From NCBI GenBank assembly GCA_020633825.1, contig JACKCV010000001.1:435001-499000 (forward strand): a stretch of DNA of 64,000 bases, written 5' to 3'. This DNA comes from Fibrobacteria bacterium. GTDB lineage: Bacteria; Fibrobacterota; Fibrobacteria; UBA5070. The notes beneath the pieces are model-generated. The model did no database searches. It was not told the origin of the DNA and saw nothing but the letters and a program-made list of their open reading frames with translations. The translations under genes and the position numbers were made by a program. Position 1 is the first letter of the stretch, and every line of letters begins with the position of its first letter. Of the stretch, positions 42,026-49,862 are shown in pieces.

Positions 42026-44074
42026 TCACTTGCGCGAGGGGATCCGCTCCAAGGCGTCGAGAACGATGCCGGGGGTGACAAATTCCGGAAGGATGGTTTC
42101 CGTCCTGCCGTCGGACAGGACGTAGAAGGGGATTCCCTGCCGTCCCCACCGCTCCAATTCCCGGGCGATGGCCGAGTCCCGGGAGGTCCAGTCCGCCTTG
42201 ACGCGGCGGATGCCGCGATCCCGGAAGGCCATCTCCACGCGCTCGTCGCGGAAGGCGTTGCGCTCGTTCACCTGGCACGAGAGGCACCAATCGGCCGTGA
42301 AGTGCAGGAACCAGGGTTCCCCCGAGCGGCGCAGCTCCTCGGTGAGTCCCGGTTTCCAAAGTTCCTCCCCGGCCGAGTCCGTGGAGGAGACCGCCAGGGG
42401 CCGTACCGGGAGCACCAGCGCGATGCCCCCCAGGAGCAGGGCGGTGGCCACGAGCCGAGCAGCGGTTCGCGTCGCACGGCTACGGTGGGGAACGGACCAG
42501 CGCCCCAGGATCCAAGCGAAAATCCCGACCAGCAGCCAGAGGCCGAACAAGGGCAGGAGACCGTCCGATCCGGCCAGCCGAGTGAGGAGCCAACCCAGCC
42601 AGGCGGCGGTGGCGGCCATGGCGAAGCCGAGGAATTGCTTGAGCGATTCCATCCAGGCGCCCGGGCGAGGCAGGAGCTTCCCCAGGGAGGGAAGGGCGGT
42701 GATGGCGACCACCGGGGCGGCGAGTCCGGCACCCAGGACCGCGAAGACCAGGAGAGCCTCCAACGCGGGGCGCGTGAGCGTGTACCCCAGGGCCGCGCCC
42801 ATGAAGGGTGCCGTGCAGGGGGTGGCGACGACCGTGGCGGCGAGTCCGGTCAGGAAGGAGCCGGCCAATCCGTTCCCTCGACCATCTCCCCCCAGGCGCG
42901 CCAACGAAGCTCCGGGCTCGAACAAACCCCAGAGATTGCAGGCGATCAGGAGCATGAGTCCGGACAGCAGGCCCACCACGGGAGGGGATTGCAACTGGAA
43001 TCCCCATCCGAGCGCACTGCCTCCGGAGCGGAGGACCAGCAATGCGATGGCCAGGGCGAGGAAGGAGAGGATCACTCCCGCCGCGTAGGAGGTGCCGTGC
43101 AGGATCGCGTCGCGGCGACTCTGGCCCGCGTGCTTGAGCAGGTCCAGGACCTTGAGGGAAAGCACGGGCAGGACGCAGGGCATGAGGTTGAGCAGCAGTC
43201 CGCCGAGGAAGGCGAAGGCGAGGGCCAGGAGCAACCCTCCCGCGCGGGTTCCGGACGGCGGCGGTGCCGTCGAGAGGTCGCTTTCCGTCCGTGCGCGGAC
43301 CGGTGCCTTGGTCTGGAAGGATGGCCCCTCCCCTTGGGAGGTCCCCGTGAGGAGGACAAACTCGAGGGAATCGGGTAGGGATGCCCCCGAATAGGGGTCG
43401 CGCGGGGCGAGGATCCGGAATCCGTCCGGGACGGGCTCCACGACCTGGGGTGCCGCGTCGTCGATGATCCCGGGGGCGACGGGCAGGATGCGGGCTTCCG
43501 GTGGACTCATGCCCCGGACCTCCAGGACGACCAGGGAGTCGTCGCCGGAGAGTCTCGACTTCGCCATTTCGAGGGGGCGAGGCGTTCGGGCGAGGGTTTC
43601 TCGGAAGCGTTCCGACTGCGCGGGATCCGTCTGGGGCGCCACGGCGACGGGAAGCCGCAGGCGGACTTCCTGGGTTTCCAGGATGCAGATCTCGTGGCAG
43701 ACCTGCCAACGGGCCGTGGCCTCGAGGGAGAGGGTGTCGCCCGGAGCTCCGGAAACCTCCATCGCGAAGGGGAGCGTCACCGAATCGGAGTACCCGTAGG
43801 ACATCAAGGGAGGAACGGGAATCGTGTCCGGGGTGGGCCACGAGAACGGCGACGTCCGGGCGCTTTCGGGAGAGCTCCACTGCAGGGACGCCGGAATTCC
43901 CGCCGCGCCGGGGTTGACCCAGTACACGTGCCATCCCGGTTCGATGTCGAGATGCAGAGCCAGGGGGAGGGCTCCCGAGGTGGGAGCGGCGAGGGAGGGG
44001 GAGACCAGCGAGGCCTTGGCGTGCGGGCCATCCGTGATGGCGGAGGCGGCGATCAGGGCGAGAGCGAGAAGCAT
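42026..44074 (-). CDS. dsbD: Thiol:disulfide interchange protein DsbD
   Basis: DsbD carries electrons from cytoplasmic thioredoxin to periplasmic Dsb isomerases and cytochrome-maturation proteins. The 682 residues have a signal peptide, an N-terminal periplasmic domain with the pair in ARWQVCHEICIL, and eight transmembrane helices with the redox cysteines in MPCVLPVLSLK and ATPCTAPF. The C-terminal thioredoxin domain has WCLSCQVNE as active site. The layout is complete. ATG 44074 lies 5 nt after a TACATTGA element. It is divergent from the GNAT gene. Confidence 0.9.
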   Translation of the reverse strand: MLLALALIAASAITDGPHAKASLVSPSLAAPTSGALPLALHLDIEPGWHVYWVNPGAAGIPASLQWSSPESARTSPFSWPTPDTIPVPPLMSYGYSDSVTLPFAMEVSGAPGDTLSLEATARWQVCHEICILETQEVRLRLPVAVAPQTDPAQSERFRETLARTPRPLEMAKSRLSGDDSLVVLEVRGMSPPEARILPVAPGIIDDAAPQVVEPVPDGFRILAPRDPYSGASLPDSLEFVLLTGTSQGEGPSFQTKAPVRARTESDLSTAPPPSGTRAGGLLLALAFAFLGGLLLNLMPCVLPVLSLKVLDLLKHAGQSRRDAILHGTSYAAGVILSFLALAIALLVLRSGGSALGWGFQLQSPPVVGLLSGLMLLIACNLWGLFEPGASLARLGGDGRGNGLAGSFLTGLAATVVATPCTAPFMGAALGYTLTRPALEALLVFAVLGAGLAAPVVAITALPSLGKLLPRPGAWMESLKQFLGFAMAATAAWLGWLLTRLAGSDGLLPLFGLWLLVGIFAWILGRWSVPHRSRATRTAARLVATALLLGGIALVLPVRPLAVSSTDSAGEELWKPGLTEELRRSGEPWFLHFTADWCLSCQVNERNAFRDERVEMAFRDRGIRRVKADWTSRDSAIARELERWGRQGIPFYVLSDGRTETILPEFVTPGIVLDALERIPSRK

Positions 44075-44079
44075 GAGGG

Positions 44080-44087
44080 TCAATGTA
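44080..44087 (-). promoter_or_regulatory. Putative TAnnTT promoter (dsbD)
   Basis: The minus strand reads TACATTGA, ending 5 nt before the dsbD ATG, one of the short-leader cases. Confidence 0.4.
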
Positions 44088-44170
44088 CCCGTTCCCGGGA
44101 ACCTCGGAACGTTTCGGCTTGGATCTATCCTTCCTTTCGCCACTTCCCCCGAATCGCCAGAGGGCCCGTC

Positions 44171-44614
44171 ATGGAGTTTCGCCAGGCAGATCGAAGCGAC
44201 CTTCCCGGAATCCTGGAGCTGTACCAGCATCTGAACCCGGAGGAGATGCCCCTGGACCGTGCGCAGGCGGGGCGCATCTGGGATGAGGAAATCCAAGTCG
44301 ACCCCCGGATCGCCTATTTCGTGGCCGTCGAGGAAGGGCGGATCCGGGCCACCTGCAACATCGTGGTCGTCCCCAATCTGACGCGCGGGGGGCGACCTTG
44401 GGCGGTGGTCGAGAATGTGGTGACCCACCCGGACGATCTGCGGCGTGGCCTGGCTCGGGGAGTCATGGATCTGGCCACGAATTTCGCCCGGGAACGGGGT
44501 TGCTACAAGGTTTGCCTGCTGAGCAGCTCCAAGCGGGAGGGTGCCCACCGATTCTACGAGACGATCGGCTTCGATCCCGCCTCCAAGCGAGCGTTCCACC
44601 GTTCGCTGGTTTAG
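44171..44614 (+). CDS. GNAT family N-acetyltransferase
   Basis: The 147-residue protein has the GNAT fold: FRQADRSDLPGILEL at the start, VENVVTHPDDLRRGLARGVMD forming the acetyl-CoA loop (variant of Q/RxxGxG/A), and FYETIGFDP near the end. The acceptor substrate is unknown. AGAGGG precedes the ATG. It is divergent from dsbD and converges on the MgtC-like gene. Confidence 0.85.
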   Translation: MEFRQADRSDLPGILELYQHLNPEEMPLDRAQAGRIWDEEIQVDPRIAYFVAVEEGRIRATCNIVVVPNLTRGGRPWAVVENVVTHPDDLRRGLARGVMDLATNFARERGCYKVCLLSSSKREGAHRFYETIGFDPASKRAFHRSLV

Positions 44615-44656
44615 GGCGCGGGCCTCGGGGGGGCTCCTCGATGGGGGGGGTGAGGA

Positions 44657-45889
44657 TTACAGCAGGGCGAGAGGCAGGTGCAGCAAGGCCCACAGGCCAT
44701 AGCGCAGGAATGCCTGGCGCCGGACCGGCGCGGCCAAGGAGCCGAAGTACACGCCTTTGGCGATGGTATTGGACAGCATCGCCAGCAGGATGGCGCTGAC
44801 GAGAAGAGGGTCGAGGGTCGCCGCGTGGGAGACCGAAAGGATGAAGGGGTCGATATCGACGGCACCGACGACCAAGGCCAGCACCAGCAGACCGGACACT
44901 CCGAAGAAGGTGCGAACCAGGCTGGAGGCCACGGAGAAGAGGGCGAAGAATCCCGCGAAGACCAGGGCGGGAACGATCTCGAAGGGGTTCTGCAGCGAGT
45001 CCATGCTTTCATTGCGCGTGGCCGCGGCCCTGGCGGTGACGGCCAACAGGACCCCCACGGCGGCCAGGAACGGAAGTTTCCAGGCCAGAGCGCTGCCGTA
45101 CAGCGGACTGATCATCCACACCAGGGCGAGGATGCGCAGGTACATCACGGAGCTGGCCAGCAAGGTCGCTTGCAGGGCCGCTCCCGCCTTTTCCGGGGAG
45201 CGTTGGGCGATGCGCCCCGTGGCCACGGAAACGGCGGTGCTGGAAACGATGCCCCCGACCAGTCCGGAGACCCAAAGACCCGTGCGTCCTCCGAGTTTCT
45301 TGACCAGGAAATAGCCCACGAACCCCACCGTGGAGACCATGACGACGATCTTCCAGGTGCTGGCGGGATTCAGTTCGTACGTCGTGAACGAACGGTTGGG
45401 CAGGACGGGAAGGACGATCAGGGTCACGAGGAGGAACTTCAGGACTCCCAGGAATTCATTGGGGCTCAGGAGTCCGACATGCTGGTTGATCGCCTTCTTC
45501 TCCGACAGGATGATGGTCCCCAGGATCGAGAGTGCCATGGGAATCCAGATGTCGGCTTGCAGGCAGAGGATCCCCGAAAGGGTGGTCAGCAGGATGGCGA
45601 GCTCGGAGGTCCAGCCTCCCTTCCCTTCCTTCGATTTGGTCCAGTAGCTGATGGCCCCGAGCACCGTGACCGAGCCGAGGGTCAGAAGTGGGGCCTGGGT
45701 CAGGCCTTCTCGACCGAGGAACGCCGAACCGAACCCCAGCAACGAGGCCAGGGCATGGGTGCGCACACCTGCCGAATGCAGGGAGTCCTGGCGCGACCTC
45801 TCCCGCTCCAGACCGACAAGCAACCCGAGAGCCAGTGCGACGAGCAGCCGCAATTCCTGTGTCCAGACGATCCAATCCATGAGTGGCAT
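44657..45889 (-). CDS. MgtC/DUF4010 family membrane protein
   Basis: The 410 residues start with an MgtC-type region (LALGLLVGLERERSRQD, then GVRTHALASLLGFG and ISYWTKSKEGKGG), followed by a DUF4010 membrane domain with about seven more helices (GLVGGIVSSTAVSVATG is conserved). Proteins of this fusion are found next to metal or stress genes, but the role is unknown. It is the last gene of a minus-strand operon, 51 nt after the SUI1 gene. Start at ATG 45889 or 45880. Confidence 0.8.
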   Translation of the reverse strand: MPLMDWIVWTQELRLLVALALGLLVGLERERSRQDSLHSAGVRTHALASLLGFGSAFLGREGLTQAPLLTLGSVTVLGAISYWTKSKEGKGGWTSELAILLTTLSGILCLQADIWIPMALSILGTIILSEKKAINQHVGLLSPNEFLGVLKFLLVTLIVLPVLPNRSFTTYELNPASTWKIVVMVSTVGFVGYFLVKKLGGRTGLWVSGLVGGIVSSTAVSVATGRIAQRSPEKAGAALQATLLASSVMYLRILALVWMISPLYGSALAWKLPFLAAVGVLLAVTARAAATRNESMDSLQNPFEIVPALVFAGFFALFSVASSLVRTFFGVSGLLVLALVVGAVDIDPFILSVSHAATLDPLLVSAILLAMLSNTIAKGVYFGSLAAPVRRQAFLRYGLWALLHLPLALL

Positions 45890-45903
45890 TCTACCACCGG
45901 GAG

Positions 45904-45920
45904 CCCCGGTTTCGCCGGGG
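45904..45920 (-). terminator. Possible hairpin between the SUI1 and MgtC-like genes
   Basis: A 6-bp GC stem with a TTTCG loop lies in the 51-nt gap. It has no T run and might attenuate rather than stop transcription of the last gene. Confidence 0.3.
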
Positions 45921-45940
45921 GTTCCGCAGGAAAGGCCTGG

Positions 45941-46303
45941 TCAGATTCTGCGGGCCTGGATTCCCTTGCGGGCCAACGCCTGCTGGACCTTCTCGCGGTG
46001 GTCGCCCTGGATCTCGATCACACCGTCCTTCACGGTTCCACCGGACCCGCAGGCTTGCCGCAGGGCCTTCCCGAGGTCGGTCAAGGCGTCTTCGGCGAGG
46101 GAGATCCCCGTCACCAAGGTCACCCCTTTCCCGTTTCGCCCGGAGGTCTCCAGGGAGACGCATGGGCCTTTGGGAAGATGTTTGCGGACCGGGGTTGCGT
46201 TCCCCTTGGGAGCATCCTGGCGCTTGCGGCCCGAGGAGAGGGCCCCCCCCTGGGGGAACTTGCCCCGTTGGTCGGGATCGGTGCTCCAGACGAGATCACC
46301 CAT
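45941..46303 (-). CDS. SUI1/eIF1-like translation factor (YciH family)
   Basis: The 120-residue protein has a basic linker in its first half and the SUI1 domain in the second: GKGVTLVTGI, LGKALRQACGSGGTVKDG, then IEIQGDHREKVQQAL. YciH, the E. coli member, checks start-codon choice by the ribosome. It lies 3 nt after the PorV-like gene in the lolA-yajQ operon. Confidence 0.88.
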   Translation of the reverse strand: MGDLVWSTDPDQRGKFPQGGALSSGRKRQDAPKGNATPVRKHLPKGPCVSLETSGRNGKGVTLVTGISLAEDALTDLGKALRQACGSGGTVKDGVIEIQGDHREKVQQALARKGIQARRI

Positions 46304-46306
46304 GGT

Positions 46307-47200
46307 TCAGATCCCCGCGGAGAGAGTGAGGCCGGGAGCGAGGCCGAGGGCCCCGTGCCAACCCAGCGAGGCGTCGCAACCCCAGGTTTCCCCCAGCAAC
46401 CCGACACCGAAGGAGGGACGCGCCTCCTGCAGCCCGAAGGCCCAGCCGGTGCGCAGATACAGTCCTCCCCAACGAGCTTCCAGCGCCACCGGGAAGGTCC
46501 ACTCCTCGTCGCGCGTCCACCGTGCGTCCAGGAAGGGGCTCAGCTCCCACGCTCCCCAGGGAAGTCCTCTGGAGGCGCCGATCTGGATTTGGGTGGGAAG
46601 GGTCTCCTGGTCGGCGTCGGATCGGGTGGCGATGCCGAGGTTCCGGAGGACGGCGCCCGTCTTCCAAGCGCCGGGATTCCATCGCAGTCCGATGTCGGTC
46701 CATCCCGCGAAGGAGGAGGTCGCCTCGACGTGGTTCATCCCCCCATGGAGGGCGAGGCCGGCGGAAAGGTTGGGAAGGATCGCGTCGAGGCCATGCCCGT
46801 ACCCGAGCCCGGCAGCCCAGGTCGAGGCGGTGTAGGTGCCCGTGGGACGAGCTTCGCCATCGTAGCCCGGAATGCCTTCGAAGCCCTGGAAGCGCAACCT
46901 TCCGAACAGGGTCCCGCCGAGAAGGGGGGTGGCCCACGCGGCATGCTCGATCTGGCTTTCGAAGCGCGCGTACCCCGCGCTCCAGCCAGCGGAAAGCCGA
47001 GGGGATGCCAAGGTGTCGAGGGCGGGGGATAGGTCGGATTCGAGGAGGGGGGACGACACGCCTGCCCCGGACAAGGCCGCGCTTCGAGGGGATACATCGA
47101 GCTTCAGAAGCTTGTACCCGCTGGATCCGGAGGGTTCGGAGATCTGCGCACCCGCCAGGGAGGCCAGCGCCAAGGGAAGAAGCCTCGAGGAGGGAGTCAT
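46307..47200 (-). CDS. PorV/UPF0164-type outer-membrane protein
   Basis: The 297-residue protein has a signal peptide (cleavage after LAGAQ) followed by the PorV/PorQ/UPF0164 opening pattern (YKLLKLDVSPRSAALSGAGVS) and repeated amphipathic strands ending in Leu-Ser-Ala-Gly-Ile. PorV-type barrels bind secreted cargo in type IX secretion, while UPF0164 members occur in FCB bacteria and spirochaetes; this protein's role is open. The ATG overlaps the yajQ stop (ATGA), so it is translationally coupled. Confidence 0.75.
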   Translation of the reverse strand: MTPSSRLLPLALASLAGAQISEPSGSSGYKLLKLDVSPRSAALSGAGVSSPLLESDLSPALDTLASPRLSAGWSAGYARFESQIEHAAWATPLLGGTLFGRLRFQGFEGIPGYDGEARPTGTYTASTWAAGLGYGHGLDAILPNLSAGLALHGGMNHVEATSSFAGWTDIGLRWNPGAWKTGAVLRNLGIATRSDADQETLPTQIQIGASRGLPWGAWELSPFLDARWTRDEEWTFPVALEARWGGLYLRTGWAFGLQEARPSFGVGLLGETWGCDASLGWHGALGLAPGLTLSAGI

Positions 47201-47691
47201 CCCAGGAAGTTCGTGAATTGCAGGTCGACCGACCAGTCCCCGCGCCGCAGAAGGGCCATGGCATCCTGGAGATCGTCCTTGGATTTTCCGGAAACACGGA
47301 TGTGGTCGCCCTGGATGGAGCCTTGCACCTTCAGCTTGGCCTCCTTGATCGCGGCGACGATCTTCTTGGCGTCGGCCTGGGGAACCCCGGCCTTGAGGGT
47401 GGCTTCCTGCCGGACGGTCATGTGCCCCGCGGCCTCGAGCTTGCCCCAGTCGAGGCCCTTGGTGCTCACGCCGCGCTTGATCAATTTCGTGTCGAGGACA
47501 TCCTTGAGCTGGTCCATCTTGGGTTCGTCGTCGGCGACGAGCTTGATCTTGGAACCATCGAAGTCGACGGTGCACTTGGATCCCTTGAAATCGAAACGGC
47601 TCCCGACCTCGCGCTTGGCTTGATCGACGGCGTTGCGCACTTCCTGGGCGTCCACTTTGGAAACGATATCGAACGAACAATCCTTGGCCAT
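47197..47691 (-). CDS. yajQ: YajQ family nucleotide-binding protein
   Basis: The 164 residues match YajQ/UPF0234 over their length: SFDIVSKVDAQEVRNAVDQA, FDFKGSKCTVDF, then KRGVSTKGLDWG and VQGSIQGDHIRVSGKSKDDLQ. Some YajQ proteins bind c-di-GMP and act as regulators; others bind RNA. It follows the LolA gene by 11 nt and overlaps the PorV-like gene. Confidence 0.92.
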   Translation of the reverse strand: MAKDCSFDIVSKVDAQEVRNAVDQAKREVGSRFDFKGSKCTVDFDGSKIKLVADDEPKMDQLKDVLDTKLIKRGVSTKGLDWGKLEAAGHMTVRQEATLKAGVPQADAKKIVAAIKEAKLKVQGSIQGDHIRVSGKSKDDLQDAMALLRRGDWSVDLQFTNFLG

Positions 47692-47702
47692 GACCAGTGA
47701 AT

Positions 47703-48326
47703 CTAGTCTCGGAGATCCACGGTTTCCGAGCCCTCCGGGGCTTTCCAGAGGAATGCCCCCTCCTCGGGCGTCCAGGAGGACCAGGCGGTCAGATCCCAGC
47801 GAATCTCCAGCCCCTTGGCGTCGGCCAGGACCAGGCGGCGCGGATGCAGGGAGGTCTTGTCGATCCAGAGGGTCGCCTGGTTGAATCTGGCGAGGACCCC
47901 CGTTCCGGGTTCGAGGTCCAGGCGGCGCACGGACTTTCCTTCGAGGGTGTCGAGTTTCGAGGCACGCTCCGCTCCGCTCAGCGCCTGCTGGAGCACGGCG
48001 GAGGGACGCAGGGAGATGTCGAGTTGGGAGGTCTTCTGCAGGAGGGACTGGCCGGAGGCGGGAAGGTAGGTCCAGTGGTTGGGGCCGTCGCACAGGATCT
48101 GGACCAGGTCCGACTGGAAACGGAACCGCTCCTTGGACAGGTGCAACTGGCCACGGGTCGTGGTGCCTTGGGGCAGGCCTCCCTCCGCGAGGCGGGTGGT
48201 CATGGCGAGCTCGACCTTCCAGCCGGGAGCATTCTGGATGACCTGGGCCACCCGAGGAAGCCAAGGGGAATCCGAGGCCGCACCGGCATGGAAGAAGGGG
48301 CTCAGCAGCAGCAGCAGGAGGGTCAT
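47703..48326 (-). CDS. LolA-like outer-membrane lipoprotein carrier
   Basis: The 207-residue protein has a signal peptide and the LolA-type fold pattern: alternating strands with RGQLHLSKERFRFQS, the WTYLPASGQ turn and the ATLWIDKTSLHPRRLVL segment near the C-terminus. LolA shuttles lipoproteins across the periplasm from the LolCDE transporter. It heads the operon lolA-yajQ-porV-like-SUI1-mgtC-like. No TAnnTT element is visible upstream. Confidence 0.8.
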   Translation of the reverse strand: MTLLLLLLSPFFHAGAASDSPWLPRVAQVIQNAPGWKVELAMTTRLAEGGLPQGTTTRGQLHLSKERFRFQSDLVQILCDGPNHWTYLPASGQSLLQKTSQLDISLRPSAVLQQALSGAERASKLDTLEGKSVRRLDLEPGTGVLARFNQATLWIDKTSLHPRRLVLADAKGLEIRWDLTAWSSWTPEEGAFLWKAPEGSETVDLRD

Positions 48327-48355
48327 GGATGGGTTTCCCGGAAGGGCGCCTTTTC

Positions 48356-48363
48356 TAGTTTCG
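48356..48363 (+). promoter_or_regulatory. Putative TAnnTT promoter (HEAT/YkuD/Mur operon)
   Basis: TAGTTTCG lies 37 nt upstream of the ATG of the HEAT-repeat gene. Confidence 0.4.
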
Positions 48364-48400
48364 ACCCACCGACGGATCTTCCCGTCGCGGGGGGGGTGCC

Positions 48401-49369
48401 ATGAACCGTTCGCAGGCGCTGCGCGAACTGGAGCTTCTGGAAAACTACGAGTTTGATCGCGGTGACGCCCCGGTACGCCTTCTGGTGCACTTGGGAAGCC
48501 AGGATCTGGAAGTGGTCCTTTCCGCCCTGCGGACCGCCACGGTCTACATGGGAGCTCCGGGAGTGTGGGAGCGCGTGTTCGAAATGGCCCAGTCCGCCTC
48601 CCTGGAAGAGGTGCGGGGCGCGGCGAACGCCGCCTTGTGGCCGGTCATGCAGGAAGGCGGTTTCTGGGATTGGAAGCCGGAGGAGGCCGACGAGGACACC
48701 GAAGTCATCGAACCACTGGTCCCGCGCGAGATCTACGAGCCGACCAAGGGTCACCTCCTGACCAAGGTCGAGCAGGTCGCCGAGCCCGTGGAGGTCCGGC
48801 GCCGATGCCTGGAGTCCCTCGGGCACATCGCCTTCCTGCCGGAGGTGAAGCAGATCGTCCTGCGCCTGTACCGGGAATCGGAGAACATGTGGATGAAGGT
48901 CTCCGCGGTCTACGCCATGGGGTTGCAGCAGGAGGACGAATTCGAATCCATCGTGCTGGAGGAGCTCCATGCCAGCCACCCCGCGCTGCTCGCCGAGGCC
49001 GTCCACGCCGCGGCCAGCCTCGCCTTGGAGGAGTCCTGGCCCCTGGTGCAGGAACTCCTCGACCACGAGGACAAGGATGTCCGGTACGAAGCGGTGGCGG
49101 CGGTCGGTTGGCTGGCGCCCATGGAGGCCGTCGAGGAGATCCTCTCCGACATTTCCCGTCGCCGAAGGGACGCGCGCAGCCGCGAGGCCGTCGACCTCGC
49201 CCGCCAATCCCTCGAGGAGAGACGGCGCGAGGAAGCGGGGGAGAACCCCGACGACGGTTGGCGCATGGATCAAGTCTGGGACGAGATCGACCGCATGACC
49301 GACGGGACGGTCCGAGACGACGACGAGGAAGAGGATGGCGGCCCGCGGCCCGGGCGGGCGAAACGCTGA
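48401..49369 (+). CDS. HEAT-repeat protein
   Basis: The 322 residues contain about five HEAT/PBS-lyase-type helical repeats (for example EEVRGAANAAL, EVRRRCLESLGHIA, VRYEAVAAVGWLA) and a charged tail. There is no signal peptide, so it is cytoplasmic. Such repeats are protein-binding scaffolds. The YkuD gene starts 1 nt after the stop, so the three genes to 51211 look like one operon. What it binds is unknown. Confidence 0.75.
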   Translation: MNRSQALRELELLENYEFDRGDAPVRLLVHLGSQDLEVVLSALRTATVYMGAPGVWERVFEMAQSASLEEVRGAANAALWPVMQEGGFWDWKPEEADEDTEVIEPLVPREIYEPTKGHLLTKVEQVAEPVEVRRRCLESLGHIAFLPEVKQIVLRLYRESENMWMKVSAVYAMGLQQEDEFESIVLEELHASHPALLAEAVHAAASLALEESWPLVQELLDHEDKDVRYEAVAAVGWLAPMEAVEEILSDISRRRRDARSREAVDLARQSLEERRREEAGENPDDGWRMDQVWDEIDRMTDGTVRDDDEEEDGGPRPGRAKR

Positions 49370-49370
49370 C

Positions 49371-49862
49371 ATGCGCCCCCCCCGCCTGGTGCTGATCGAC
49401 GAAGCCGCCCAAACCCTCCGGATCCTCGAGGGTGGCCGGGAAATCTTCCGCTGCGCGGTCTCCACGGGGGCCAACGGGATGGGTTGCCGGGAGGGTTCCG
49501 GATGCACGCCCTGGGGATGGCACACCGTCCGGGAGGTGGTGGGGTACGGCGAGCCCGCGGGAGCGCGGTTCGTCTCGCGCGTGCCCACCGGAGAGGTCTG
49601 GACGGGCGACCTGGTCGAGGAGGATTGGATCCTCACGCGCGTGGTCCTTCTGGACGGTGCGGAACCGGGAGTCAACCGGGGGGGCGAAGTGGATTCCGCG
49701 TCCCGCTACATCTACATCCACGGGACGAATCGAGAGGATCAGCTCGGGATGCCGGCATCCCACGGCTGCGTCCGCGTCTCCAACGCTTCCGCCGAACTCC
49801 TGGGTGGACTCCTGTCCGCCGGGGATCCGGTCTTCCTTGGTCCTCGAGGGAACGCATCATGA
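49371..49862 (+). CDS. YkuD-domain protein without signal peptide, probable cytoplasmic L,D-carboxypeptidase
   Basis: The 163 residues are an L,D-transpeptidase (YkuD) domain with His117 in YIHGTN and the catalytic Cys133 in SHGCVRVSN. There is no signal peptide or lipobox, so it should stay in the cytoplasm. Signal-less YkuD proteins such as Acinetobacter ElsL act as L,D-carboxypeptidases that trim tetrapeptides during wall recycling. The overlapping Mur ligase gene (ATGA) fits that role. Periplasmic crosslinking is less likely. Confidence 0.75.
   Translation: MRPPRLVLIDEAAQTLRILEGGREIFRCAVSTGANGMGCREGSGCTPWGWHTVREVVGYGEPAGARFVSRVPTGEVWTGDLVEEDWILTRVVLLDGAEPGVNRGGEVDSASRYIYIHGTNREDQLGMPASHGCVRVSNASAELLGGLLSAGDPVFLGPRGNAS

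Noticed and set aside
44678..47032. A 784-codon plus-strand frame opposite the MgtC-like, SUI1 and PorV-like genes.
   Set aside because: Its Gly/Gln/Asp-rich translation is typical of the complement of GC-rich coding strands; the minus genes match known families.
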